DNA of 64,000 nt from Flavobacterium sp. CS20. GTDB taxonomy: Bacteria; Bacteroidota; Bacteroidia; Flavobacteriales; Flavobacteriaceae. The translations under genes and the position numbers were made by a program. Below the pieces are notes generated by a model. That model made no database searches. It had not been told where the DNA came from and worked only from the letters and a program-made list of their open reading frames with translations. Numbering within the stretch: the first letter of the stretch is position 1; each line of letters begins with the position of its first letter. Below, one piece after another: positions 54,961 through 63,796 of this stretch. The stretch is from positions 2,756,501-2,820,500 of the forward strand of contig NZ_CP073015.1 of the NCBI RefSeq assembly GCF_018080005.1, given 5' to 3'.

Positions 54961-56370
54961 TTAGTTATCATGTTTAATTAAATTGAGTTCTTCAAAATAG
55001 CTTTGAAGTAAATAGGTTTTGGCTATTAACAAATCTCCTCTTTCAACAAATCCTTCGTTATTTGTTCTTTTAATGTAATTTACACGAATAACTCTCATAT
55101 AATTTTTATACAATTCTTTTTGACTTATTTTCCTACCCATAAAAATTTTGTAAGTTATTTCATAAAACTCATCCTCGAAGAATTGCTTGATTAACCTAAA
55201 GCTAAAATGCAAATCTTGTTTTTCCTTTTTTTTGTAGTGGTAATCTATATCCTTAAAAAGAGGATTCTTATTTATTATTTTTGGGACTTCTATAAATAGT
55301 TTTCTAAAACGTGATGGTGGTATTTCTTCCAGCATCATCTTTATTTTAATAGCTTTTGTTGTTGCATTCTCTTCATAAAAAAGAAGATTTAAGGTAAATA
55401 AATTAGCATCAACTTCACCTATTTTCTTCATCAAATAATCCTCAGTAGCACCAATAATTTCACTGTTTTTTATTTGATAATCAATTTCATTAAAAAGACT
55501 CAAAGCATTGTCTAAAGAATCTTTATCATCTGGAAAAACAGCTTTGGGAATTAAATAATAACTTTTACCAAAAAAATATTTTGTAAGATATTTTATAATG
55601 TAGTTTTTTCCTAACTCCATTTCAATCGCACAACTTTCACAGATTGGATAATTTATCCAATTAGCTTTTTGATTAAAAAAACCACTTACTGTTCCGGTTT
55701 TATCAACTGTACTGTATTTAAATGGAGAGCCAAAACCAAAAACTTCAGGCTTAACTTTATGACAAATACTACATTTTGAATTTTTTCCTTTCGAAGTAAC
55801 ACCATATTTTTTGTAATTACTTTCAATACCATTTTTAGCTATAAGTTTCTTTACAGAATTAAAGTAAGAAAGAAGTTTCTTTTGTCCGTCAATATCAATA
55901 GCTAAAGAAAATGCACTCGCAAGCTTGTCTTTTTTTTCTTGTTTATCGTAAACATCTTGCAGTTCCTCTTTAATTTTTTCGTAATTCTCAATAAATGAAT
56001 GTTTCCATTTTTTATAAAAACCTACTTTATTTGGTTCTTCTTTTTCAGAAAGCTGTATAAGGTTTGGGAACTGTGTTTTTAAAAGTGTATTTAACTTTTT
56101 GTCTAAATCTCCAAACTTAGTAGTAAAGGTTATGTCACCACCTCGTGATGAACCTTTTCTGTATGCATACTCAGAAAAATTTTGCTCATTCACATTTTTA
56201 GTGTCAATTCCTTTAAAAAGTATGTTATCATGTTCTAGCTTAAATTCAATCAATAGCATTTTACATACTTTATTAGGATAAGGCTCTTGAGTGAAAAGTT
56301 CGTAAGGCTTCAAGTCCTTATTTTTTAAGAACTCTAATTTTCCTATATCGGTAACAGCTCTATCTTGCAT
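54961..56370 (-). CDS. cas8b: Cas8b (Csh1/TM1802-like large subunit), short form
   Basis: 469 residues, shorter than the usual ~600 because the small-subunit part is a separate gene. A zinc-finger pair is visible: CSICHKVKPEVFGFG near residue 200 and CESCAIEME near residue 245. The C-terminal part is helical. The large subunit recognises PAM and recruits Cas3. It is the first gene of the operon, driven by the promoter at 56389-56419. Confidence 0.88.
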   Translation of the reverse strand: MQDRAVTDIGKLEFLKNKDLKPYELFTQEPYPNKVCKMLLIEFKLEHDNILFKGIDTKNVNEQNFSEYAYRKGSSRGGDITFTTKFGDLDKKLNTLLKTQFPNLIQLSEKEEPNKVGFYKKWKHSFIENYEKIKEELQDVYDKQEKKDKLASAFSLAIDIDGQKKLLSYFNSVKKLIAKNGIESNYKKYGVTSKGKNSKCSICHKVKPEVFGFGSPFKYSTVDKTGTVSGFFNQKANWINYPICESCAIEMELGKNYIIKYLTKYFFGKSYYLIPKAVFPDDKDSLDNALSLFNEIDYQIKNSEIIGATEDYLMKKIGEVDANLFTLNLLFYEENATTKAIKIKMMLEEIPPSRFRKLFIEVPKIINKNPLFKDIDYHYKKKEKQDLHFSFRLIKQFFEDEFYEITYKIFMGRKISQKELYKNYMRVIRVNYIKRTNNEGFVERGDLLIAKTYLLQSYFEELNLIKHDN

Positions 56371-56388
56371 AATTTTATTTTAAAAAAA

Positions 56389-56419
56389 CAAATATAAATA
56401 ATATTTTTATATGTAACAA
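56389..56419 (-). promoter_or_regulatory. cas operon promoter
   Basis: On the minus strand: TTG (56419-56417), 20 nt, TATATTTG (56396-56389), a perfect fit to the Bacteroidota consensus. It lies 18 bp upstream of the cas8b ATG. Its -33 box falls inside the sequence resembling the pseudo-spacer (56410-56428). Confidence 0.75.
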
Positions 56420-56435
56420 ATTAATGCTATTTTTG
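56406..56435 (+). promoter_or_regulatory. Possible divergent promoter for the crRNA-like RNA
   Basis: TATTTTTG at 56428-56435 fits the -7 consensus. Nineteen nt upstream is TTT (56406-56408) rather than TTG, so it would be weak. It points at the truncated repeats and overlaps the cas promoter. Confidence 0.4.
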
Positions 56436-56450
56436 TTCATCTATTTAAAT

Positions 56451-56504
56451 AGGATTGAAACTATGTTACCAATTAATATTGTCCAATATAATAAGGATTG
56501 AAAC
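56451..56504 (+). ncRNA. crRNA-like element: two truncated repeats with a pseudo-spacer
   Basis: AGGATTGAAAC (56451-56461) and AAGGATTGAAAC (56493-56504) match the last 11-12 nt of the array repeat in crRNA sense, but on the plus strand, opposite to the array. Between them is a 31-nt pseudo-spacer starting TATGTTACC. Its first 19 nt match 56410-56428 at 15 positions, including 1-5. The mismatch at position 6 is one type I systems tolerate. The next base pairs upstream of that target read TTA, a plausible I-B PAM. The candidate is a CreR/CreA-like self-regulating RNA. A diverged tandem duplication is the alternative. Confidence 0.55.
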
Positions 56505-56508
56505 TCAC

Positions 56509-56581
56509 ACCCCTATAGCTCAATTGGATAGAGCGTGGCTACCGAAAGCTGAGGTTTCGGGTTCGAGTCCTGATGGGGTTT
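56509..56581 (+). tRNA. tRNA-Arg-like sequence, degenerate
   Basis: The D-arm (GCTC-AATTGGATA-GAGC) and T-arm (TCGGG-TTCGAGT-CCTGA) are intact. The acceptor pairs ACCCCTA with TGGGGTT with one mismatch. The anticodon arm does not fold normally: mismatches remain in the 5-bp register, a 6-nt loop in the other, and no proper T33. CCG (Arg) is the likely ancestral anticodon. The discriminator is T, followed by a T run. It starts 4 nt after the second truncated repeat. More likely a tRNA pseudogene or a tRNA mimic than a working tRNA. Confidence 0.5.
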
Positions 56582-57219
56582 TTTTTTTAACAAAAACCTA
56601 TCCCACATACTCTTCCCTTCACTCTGCCATTCCCCAATTTTTAATAACGTTTGTAACATACTTTATAAGTCTAGCTACCAAATTTATTAAAAAAATCTTA
56701 AAAAATTAACCTTTATTACTTATTTAAAAGTTTTTTTCAGCATACAGGTTTTAAAATCATAAAAGTTTAAATCTCCCTAAATTTTTTAAATGCTTTTTTA
56801 GTATGGTTTAGTATTTTAAACTTCCATATATGCAAATACATCTAATGATTTTTAACAACAAACAAACAGACAGATGTTTGTATCAACCGCTAAATATTCA
56901 TTAAAAAGCCATTAACACCTATGATTTGGTCAAAATTTCCAGATATATACATCAAAAATATATTACACCAATTTGAATGAATAATATATTGTCAAAAAAA
57001 TGAAATTATAATACCATCATATTTTATAGAAATATTTATGAGATATTTTATACCTCTTATCTGTATTGCAATTCTAAAAAACACCAACATATTGGAGTCA
57101 AGCCGAGCCAAAACTTCAAATTTACCTTGCATCTAACAGACCACTTTTTAGCAAACCTGCAAATAGATACCAAGTTTGAGTCGTCTAAAAAATGACAATA
57201 TAACTTCAATCATTCTCAG
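56582..57219. other. AT-rich intergenic region without a recognisable gene
   Basis: A T run at 56579-56590 could end the transcript through the tRNA-like sequence. Beyond it I see no open frame, hairpin pair or repeat I can support up to the glnS stop. Confidence 0.5.
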
Positions 57220-58890
57220 CTATCCTTTCCAAGAATCACGTAACCCTACAGTTTTGTTAAACACCAATTGCTTAGAAGTTGAGGTTTTATCTACACAAAA
57301 ATAACCAATACGTTGAAATTGAAATCGTTCTTGTATTTTGGCATTTGCAAGACTTGGTTCTAAATAACCTGTAATAGATTGAAAAGAATCTGGATTGATA
57401 TGCTCTAAGAAATCAACATCTTTGTCTTGTGATGGATTTTCTACTTTAAATAATCGGTCGTAAAGGTTGACTTGTGCTGTGATAGCGTGATTCACAGAAA
57501 CCCAATGCAAAGTGCCTTTGACTTTACGTTTTGAGGCTTCGGTATTACTTCCACTTCGGGAGTCTTTGTCATAGCTACAACGCACTTCTATGATATTGCC
57601 GTCATCATCTTTAACACAGCTTTCGGCTTTGATGATGTAAGCATTTTTTAACCGAACTTCTTTTCCGAGTTTGAGCCTAAAAAATTTTCTGTTAGCTTCT
57701 TCTCTAAAGTCTTCTTTTTCGATGTATAATTCTCTTGAAAATGGAACTTTGCGACTTCCAGCTGACTCATCTTCGGGGTTGTTTTCAGCTTCGAGCCATT
57801 CTTCTTTATTTTCGGGATAATTGGTAATGACAACTTTTAAAGGGTTTAAAACCGCCATGACTCTTTGTGCTTTTTTGTTGAGGTCTTCGCGAACGCAAAA
57901 CTCAAGATGCGAAAAACTCACGGTATTTTCGCGTTTACCAATACCTATTGATTCTGCAAAATTGATAATGGATTCTGGTGTGTATCCACGGCGTCTCATC
58001 GCTGAAATGGTCGGCATTCTTGGGTCGTCCCAAGATTTGACAAATCCTTTTTCTATCAATAACAAAAGCTTGCGTTTGCTCACTACAGTATGACTTAAAT
58101 TTCGCCTTGCAAACTCACGTTGTTTAGGTTTGAGTTTGTCAGCGACTTTTACTTTTTTGGCAAACCAGTTATAGAGTTCACGATGAGGTTGAAATTCGAG
58201 CGTGCAAAACGAATGCGAAACTTGTTCAATATAATCTGATTGTCCGTGTGCCCAATCGTACATCGGGTAGATTTTCCATTCAGAACCTGTGCGATGATGC
58301 GGTTTGTGCAAACATCTATACATAATGGGGTCACGCATCAGCATATTTTTGGCACCCATACTGATTTTGGCACGCAAAACGTCTCGACCTTCTGGTGTTT
58401 CGCCGTTTTTCATTGCTTCAAACATTTCGAGATTTTCTTCCACCGTGCGATTTCGATATGGACTTTCAATGCCTTTGGTTGTTGGAGTGCCTTTTTGTTC
58501 AGCAATAGCTTCAGAAGTTTGACTATCAACATAAGCATCGCCGTTTTTAATCATTTCTATTGCCCAATCGTAGAGCTGTTGAAAATAATCAGAGGCATAA
58601 CATTCTTTAGCCCATTTGTAGCCTAACCATTTCACATCGCGTTTGATGGCATCGACGTATTCTTTTTCTTCTTTGGTAGGATTGGTATCGTCAAATCTTA
58701 AATTGACTGGTGCATTATACTTAAGACCTAAGCCAAAATTAAGACAAATAGACGAGGCGTGACCAATATGCAGATATCCATTGGGTTCGGGCGGAAATCG
58801 AAATTTTAATTGCTCTCTGGTATAATTATTTTTTAAATCATCTTCGATGATTTGTTCTATAAAATTTAATGATTTTTTGGGCACTGACAT
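57220..58890 (-). CDS. glnS: Glutaminyl-tRNA synthetase
   Basis: 556 residues, class I synthetase that charges tRNA-Gln. HIGH motif in FPPEPNGYLHIGHASS (residue ~33), DDTNP, the KMSKS equivalent VVSKRKLL (~270), and the anticodon-binding beta-barrels at the C-terminus (VSVNHAITAQVNLYDRLF). A complete, uninterrupted reading frame. Stand-alone gene. Confidence 0.96.
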   Translation of the reverse strand: MSVPKKSLNFIEQIIEDDLKNNYTREQLKFRFPPEPNGYLHIGHASSICLNFGLGLKYNAPVNLRFDDTNPTKEEKEYVDAIKRDVKWLGYKWAKECYASDYFQQLYDWAIEMIKNGDAYVDSQTSEAIAEQKGTPTTKGIESPYRNRTVEENLEMFEAMKNGETPEGRDVLRAKISMGAKNMLMRDPIMYRCLHKPHHRTGSEWKIYPMYDWAHGQSDYIEQVSHSFCTLEFQPHRELYNWFAKKVKVADKLKPKQREFARRNLSHTVVSKRKLLLLIEKGFVKSWDDPRMPTISAMRRRGYTPESIINFAESIGIGKRENTVSFSHLEFCVREDLNKKAQRVMAVLNPLKVVITNYPENKEEWLEAENNPEDESAGSRKVPFSRELYIEKEDFREEANRKFFRLKLGKEVRLKNAYIIKAESCVKDDDGNIIEVRCSYDKDSRSGSNTEASKRKVKGTLHWVSVNHAITAQVNLYDRLFKVENPSQDKDVDFLEHINPDSFQSITGYLEPSLANAKIQERFQFQRIGYFCVDKTSTSKQLVFNKTVGLRDSWKG

Positions 58891-59097
58891 AAGTTGATTT
58901 TAAACTGCGAAAATACTTAAAATCATTGAAATAAGTTTCTATGGTTTATTTAATATAAATCAGTATAAATTAAAAGATATAAGCATTTAATCTTACAAAA
59001 ATATATTATAAATTTTTTATAAAAACCTATTATTCAGTAGTATATGATTTTTGGCATAACCTTTGTTTATATTGAATCATAACCCTTAAAACCTAAT

Positions 59098-60198
59098 ATG
59101 ATGAAACGATTTATTTTTTTACTCGTAGGGTTTGTGTTTTTCAGTATGTCTGGATGGGCAAATCATTCAAATTCGGAATTTGATGTCGTATCAAATCAAT
59201 GGAATTATGCACAAGGACAAGCATTTATCTTTATGGAAAATGGTATTGAATTTTCTGTGTTTCAAGATGGTCAATTTGATTTTTTTATTCCTAATTACGG
59301 TCCAAATGTAAGTGTTAATTTTTCAAGTGCCAATGTGAATTTTAGTTTTAATACAGGCTATAATTATAATCCTTATGTTCAATATGACGGCTATGGTGCG
59401 GTTATTCAAATTCAAAACACACCAATTTTTTATGACCGTTACGGTCGTGTTAATCAAATTGGAAATGTGTGGATTGACTATAATTATCACGGTTTAGTAA
59501 GTCGAATTGGCGGATTGCAAATCTATTACAGAAACAATGTTTACTGGAGACAACGTGGTTTTATCAATCGATACAATCGAAGATATGTATATAAACCTTG
59601 GCACAGATATTATGCTATACCAGCTGTGCAATATTGTCTGATAAGTCCAATACCCTATAGACAATATTATAAACCAGTAAGACACATCTATTATAGACCA
59701 TATCAAAATAATGTCAGACATTTTAATTTCGACAGACAAAATCCTACTGTAAGACATCGAGCAAATCGATCAAACATAAGCTATACACAATCTCCTAGAA
59801 ACAATAGGGAAAGACAAATAAGATCTAATGTAGAGAAACAAAATCGTGAAATCAGAAGAACACGAAATGCTGGAGTTGCTAAATCAAGTAGAACTAATGT
59901 CAAAAGAGATGTCAGTATTTCAAGAAATTCCACTATGATTTCTGAAACAAATAACAGAACAAATAGAAATCTAACTTCACGTAATATTAGAACAGACAGA
60001 GTTACTGAAAATGATAGAAATGATAAATCTAATAAAGTTTATAGAAGCAGAACATCTCATAATAGCAAAAAGGTAGATAGAAAACCTTCAACAAGACAAA
60101 CTTCTGTTACCAATAAGCGTTCGGCTTCAAATAGAACAGTTAATAAATCGAGTAGAACTAAAAGTTCTTCTGCAAGTAACAATAGAAGCAGACGATAA
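59098..60198 (+). CDS. Secreted protein with Tyr/Asn-rich middle and basic tail
   Basis: 366 residues with a signal peptide (FLLVGFVFFSMSGWA, cleaved near residue 21). Residues ~30-160 contain YDRYGRVNQIGNVWIDYNYHGLVSRIGG-like repeats. From ~165 it is rich in Tyr and Arg. The last ~150 residues are Arg/Asn/Ser-rich and probably disordered, with repeated RTNR and KSSRTKSSS patterns. No T9SS sorting domain. Function unknown; the polybasic tail could bind polysaccharide or nucleic acid outside the cell. Terminator at 60222-60254. Confidence 0.75.
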   Translation: MMKRFIFLLVGFVFFSMSGWANHSNSEFDVVSNQWNYAQGQAFIFMENGIEFSVFQDGQFDFFIPNYGPNVSVNFSSANVNFSFNTGYNYNPYVQYDGYGAVIQIQNTPIFYDRYGRVNQIGNVWIDYNYHGLVSRIGGLQIYYRNNVYWRQRGFINRYNRRYVYKPWHRYYAIPAVQYCLISPIPYRQYYKPVRHIYYRPYQNNVRHFNFDRQNPTVRHRANRSNISYTQSPRNNRERQIRSNVEKQNREIRRTRNAGVAKSSRTNVKRDVSISRNSTMISETNNRTNRNLTSRNIRTDRVTENDRNDKSNKVYRSRTSHNSKKVDRKPSTRQTSVTNKRSASNRTVNKSSRTKSSSASNNRSRR

Positions 60199-60221
60199 TT
60201 TTTGTTTGTTTTTTGGTTTGT

Positions 60222-60254
60222 GAAACCCCTTTTGAAATTTTCAAAAGGGGTTTT
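60222..60254 (+). terminator. Terminator of the 59098 gene
   Basis: Near-perfect palindrome (AAACCCCTTTTGA / TCAAAAGGGGTTT) followed by T-rich DNA. Confidence 0.85.
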
Positions 60255-60418
60255 GTTTTATAGTCTCATATTACAAAAAAAACATAAGTCAATTGAGCCT
60301 GTTTGATTCATAACAGAGGTTTTATTTTTAAAATACCAAAGTTAGAAATTCATTTTCGGTCATAACATTTTAAATTATGATTTCACTTGATAGCACGTTA
60401 AAAAATAATTTTAAAAGA

Positions 60419-62476
60419 TTACCAAATTCTCACACGATTCTCTGGTGCTATATAAAGACTGTCGCCAGGTTTAATATCAAAAGCTTCATAAAAAGTATCC
60501 ACATTTTGTAAAGGCACATAAGCACGATACATTCCAGGAGAATGTGGATCGGTTTTGACTTGTGTTTTAAGAGCTTCGTCTCGCATTTTGGTTCTCCAGA
60601 TTGTTGCCCAAGACAAAAAGAAACGTTGTTCTGGTGTAAAGCCTTCTATTTTTCCAGGGTTGCCATTGTCTTTGAGATACATTTGTAAACCATCGTAAGC
60701 GACTAAAACGCCACCTAAGTCACCAATATTTTCACCGAGTGTAAATTTGCCATTGATATAAACGCTGTCTAAAACTTCAATATTGCTATAAAACTCAGCG
60801 AGTTTATCGCCTCGTGCCGTAAAGTTTTCTAAATCCTTGTCTGTCCACCAATTTTTAAGATTGCCATTGGCATCATATCTTGCACCGCTATCGTCAAAGG
60901 CATGCGAAATTTCATGCCCAATCACAGCACCAATCCCACCATAATTCACTGCCATATCGGCTTTATAATTGTAAAAAGGCGGTTGAAGAATAGTTGCTGG
61001 AAAGACAATCTCATTGTAAAATGGGTTAAAATAGGCATTAACCGTTTGTGGTGACATGCCCCATTCGGTTTTATCAACTGGCTCGCCTATTTTGCTTAGG
61101 TCATCTCTAAAATTCCATTCGTTAACGGCAAGACGATTTTCATAATAAGAGTTTTCTGGTTTGACGTCTAAATCTGAATAATCTTTAAACTTATCAGGAT
61201 AACCTATTTTTACGGTAAATTTATCGAGTTTTTCTATAGCTTTTACTTTGGTTGAATCGCTCATCCATTCTAAATTGTCAACACGAATTTTAAAGGCTTC
61301 TATCACATTTTTCACCATTTCTTCCGCTTTTTCTTTAGCTTCTGGAGGGAATTTTTCCTCGACATATAATTTTCCTACAGCTTCACCAATAGTATTATTT
61401 ACAACCGCTAAAGCACGTTCATCAAGGGGTTTTTGGGCTTTAGCACCGCGAAGTCTTTTGCTATAAAATTCCCAATTACGACGTTCAAAAGGCATTGACA
61501 GACTAGATGCTACATCATTAAGTGTTGACCATTTTACAAGTGTTTTTAAGTCTTTAATTGGAGCGTTTTTAAACACAGAATCTAAAGTTTTCATGTATTT
61601 GGTCTGCATCACCAAGATGGTATCAGGTTGTTTTTCAAGACCTAAATCAGTTAAGTATTTTGACCAATCAACGCTTGGACTCAAAGTTTTGATATCTTCA
61701 ACGGCATAGCGGTTATTGTAATTTCTAAAGTCACGACGTTGAACTTTATTTAAACGTGGTTTAGCAAGAATAGTTTCATATTTTAAAATTGTTTCGGCTT
61801 GAGATTTTGCAGTTTCAGGTTTTTCGCCAGTCATTTCAAGTAAATCAGCAATAAAAACTTTGTAATCTTCACGAATTTTTTTGCTGTCTTGATCATCTTT
61901 TAGATAGTAATCTCTTTCGGGTAATCCGAGACCGCCTGTTCCGATGTAAGCTACATTAGTGTCGCTATCGTTAGGGTCAGAATACACAAACAAGCCCATA
62001 AATGGCGAGCTCAGTTCAACTGGATTTTGAGCCAACACAGTTTGCAAATCTTTAAGGTTTTTGATGGAGTTTATCTTTTCAAATGAAGCTTTTAGAGGTT
62101 CAATACCTGTTTCATTTCTAGTATTGGTATCCATTATTGAGTTAAAAACTTGAATAGCTTTACCCTGATCAGAATCCGCTGAATATTTGCCAGAATCTTC
62201 TGCTTTTTTTAAAATTTTTAAAACATCAGCATCGGTTTGTTTTCTTAAAATCCCAAAACCACCCCATCTGACTTGGTCGTCAGGAATTTCAGTGTTTTCA
62301 ACCCATTTGCCATTGACATAAGTAAAAAAGTCGTCTTGTGGTCTTACCGAAGTGTCCATATATTCGGTTTCAATACCTGGTAAATCGGTTTCTGTTTTTG
62401 GTTCATTTTGACATGCTATAATAAGCAGTGATAAACACACCAAAAGACCAAATGTTTTGAATTGTAAAGAGTTCAT
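60419..62476 (-). CDS. M13-family zinc metallopeptidase lipoprotein (neprilysin-like)
   Basis: 685 residues. A lipoprotein signal (LSLLIIACQNE) anchors it in the envelope. The M13 N-terminal domain starts DTSVRPQDDFFTYVNGKW. The catalytic domain has VIGHEISHAFDDSGARYD (zinc His pair and catalytic Glu), ENIGDLGG (third zinc ligand Glu) and the substrate motif NAYFNPFYNEIVFPA. The C-terminus ends VRIW, near the family's usual CxVW. Such enzymes cleave extracellular peptides. Confidence 0.95.
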   Translation of the reverse strand: MNSLQFKTFGLLVCLSLLIIACQNEPKTETDLPGIETEYMDTSVRPQDDFFTYVNGKWVENTEIPDDQVRWGGFGILRKQTDADVLKILKKAEDSGKYSADSDQGKAIQVFNSIMDTNTRNETGIEPLKASFEKINSIKNLKDLQTVLAQNPVELSSPFMGLFVYSDPNDSDTNVAYIGTGGLGLPERDYYLKDDQDSKKIREDYKVFIADLLEMTGEKPETAKSQAETILKYETILAKPRLNKVQRRDFRNYNNRYAVEDIKTLSPSVDWSKYLTDLGLEKQPDTILVMQTKYMKTLDSVFKNAPIKDLKTLVKWSTLNDVASSLSMPFERRNWEFYSKRLRGAKAQKPLDERALAVVNNTIGEAVGKLYVEEKFPPEAKEKAEEMVKNVIEAFKIRVDNLEWMSDSTKVKAIEKLDKFTVKIGYPDKFKDYSDLDVKPENSYYENRLAVNEWNFRDDLSKIGEPVDKTEWGMSPQTVNAYFNPFYNEIVFPATILQPPFYNYKADMAVNYGGIGAVIGHEISHAFDDSGARYDANGNLKNWWTDKDLENFTARGDKLAEFYSNIEVLDSVYINGKFTLGENIGDLGGVLVAYDGLQMYLKDNGNPGKIEGFTPEQRFFLSWATIWRTKMRDEALKTQVKTDPHSPGMYRAYVPLQNVDTFYEAFDIKPGDSLYIAPENRVRIW

Positions 62477-62537
62477 ATTTGTTGATTTAAGTTTATTTTC
62501 AGTGTATTGGACATTATTTTTATAAAAAAGTTACATT

Positions 62538-62930
62538 TCAGACCAAATTCAATTGAAATTTAGTTTCTCGCTCTAATGTTTCAACAAATTTTTGAAGTGA
62601 AGCCTTGTCTGCAATTTGTGTGTTGATGCTAATTGAACGCTTTTTAGTTTTGATAACGATGTCACCAGCAAAAAATTCAACTTCTTTTATATCTTTAAAA
62701 TATATTCTTGGCTAACCAAATTGTGATACAATCTTTTGGCTATCGTAACGGACAATTTGGTAATATAAAAATCCACACCATAAAATGATTTGTAGAAGTG
62801 AAGCGATAAAAGTCAAAACATTTAGATCAGAAAATAAAAATCCCCACAGACAAACAAGAAAAAATATAATCACAAACACGCTGAATGTTCTAATAAATAA
62901 ACTTCTTCTTTTGTTATACTTCACAACCAT
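62538..62930 (-). pseudogene. Two-TM membrane protein with PH-like tail, amber mutation
   Basis: From ATG 62930 the frame has two membrane segments (TFSVFVIIFFLVCLWGFLF; VLTFIASLLQIILWCGFLYY) and then SQKIVSQFG and TAG. It continues in the same frame as PRIYFKDIKEVEFFAGDIVI.. to TGA at 62538-62540, so the ancestral protein was ~130 residues with a small PH-like domain. One stop codon separates the parts. It could also be a sequencing error. Confidence 0.6.
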
Positions 62931-63003
62931 AATTCAAATTTACAACATTTTTAAAAAACACATTGATGATTGAGAATGAAAGCATTTTTATTACTTTTAC
63001 GGC

Positions 63004-63783
63004 ATGGGATTAGATTTTTTAGACTTTAGAATTCTTGACCTTATCGATATTCTTTTGGTTGCTACTTTATTGTATTACATCTACAAACTAATTCGTGGAA
63101 CGGTAGCCATCAATATATTTATAGGTATTGTCATTATTTATTTAGTTTGGAAACTTACTGATTTTTTGAATATGGAAATGCTCAGCAGTTTTCTCGGACT
63201 GTTTAGCAGTGTTGGTGCTGTGATGCTTATTGTGGTTTTTCAACAAGAGATACGGAAGTTTTTTATTCTGATTGGTTCAACAAATATTACCAGTAAAAAT
63301 GGGATTTTTAAAAGTTTTAATTTCAGTAAACGTTCAACAGAAGACTTAAGTCATATTGATGAGGTGGTTAATGCTTGCCAAAAAATGAGTGAAACTAAAA
63401 CAGGTGCTTTAATAGTGATAAGACGAAATTCTAATCTAGATTTTGTTAAAAATACAGGTGATCAGATGGACATCAAAATTAATGAACCCATTATTCAATC
63501 TATATTTTATAAAAACAGTACTCTACATGACGGTGCTTTGATAATTGAAGGTAAAAAAATCACAGCCACCCGTGCAATTTTGCCTGTTTCAAACGACCGA
63601 AAAATTCCTTTAAGGTTTGGATTAAGGCATCGTCTTGCGGTTGGCATTACTGAAAAAACAGATGCCTTAGCTCTTGTAGTGAGTGAAGAAACAGGACAGA
63701 TTTCTTATTTAAAAAACGGAGACTTTTGTTTCTTTAAAGATGAACAAGATTTAGTAGATAAAATTAAAAATGACTTAATCTAA
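63004..63783 (+). CDS. cdaA: Diadenylate cyclase CdaA
   Basis: 259 residues: three membrane segments (about 12-90) and then the DAC domain with DGALIIEGKKI (DGA motif, residue ~178) and RFGLRHRLAVGITE (RHR motif, ~205). It makes cyclic di-AMP, a second messenger for turgor and cell-wall homeostasis. No partner gene (cdaR) follows, which is common in Bacteroidota. A TTG-N19-TACTTTTA promoter-like sequence lies very close to the ATG (62970-62999). Confidence 0.93.
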   Translation: MGLDFLDFRILDLIDILLVATLLYYIYKLIRGTVAINIFIGIVIIYLVWKLTDFLNMEMLSSFLGLFSSVGAVMLIVVFQQEIRKFFILIGSTNITSKNGIFKSFNFSKRSTEDLSHIDEVVNACQKMSETKTGALIVIRRNSNLDFVKNTGDQMDIKINEPIIQSIFYKNSTLHDGALIIEGKKITATRAILPVSNDRKIPLRFGLRHRLAVGITEKTDALALVVSEETGQISYLKNGDFCFFKDEQDLVDKIKNDLI

Positions 63784-63796
63784 AATTAACGCAATC

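Noticed and set aside
54949-54963. cas8b/small-subunit split explained by a frameshift mutation
   Set aside because: The small-subunit frame has a stop just upstream of its ATG and no coding overlap with cas8b, unlike the clear cas1 case.
56451-56504. A second working CRISPR array
   Set aside because: Only 11-12 nt of the 37-nt repeat is present at each end and there is no leader, so ordinary crRNA production is unlikely.
62970-62999. Promoter for cdaA (TTG-N19-TACTTTTA)
   Set aside because: The match is good, but the start of transcription would fall at the ATG itself, making a leaderless mRNA. Noted under cdaA but not listed as a feature.
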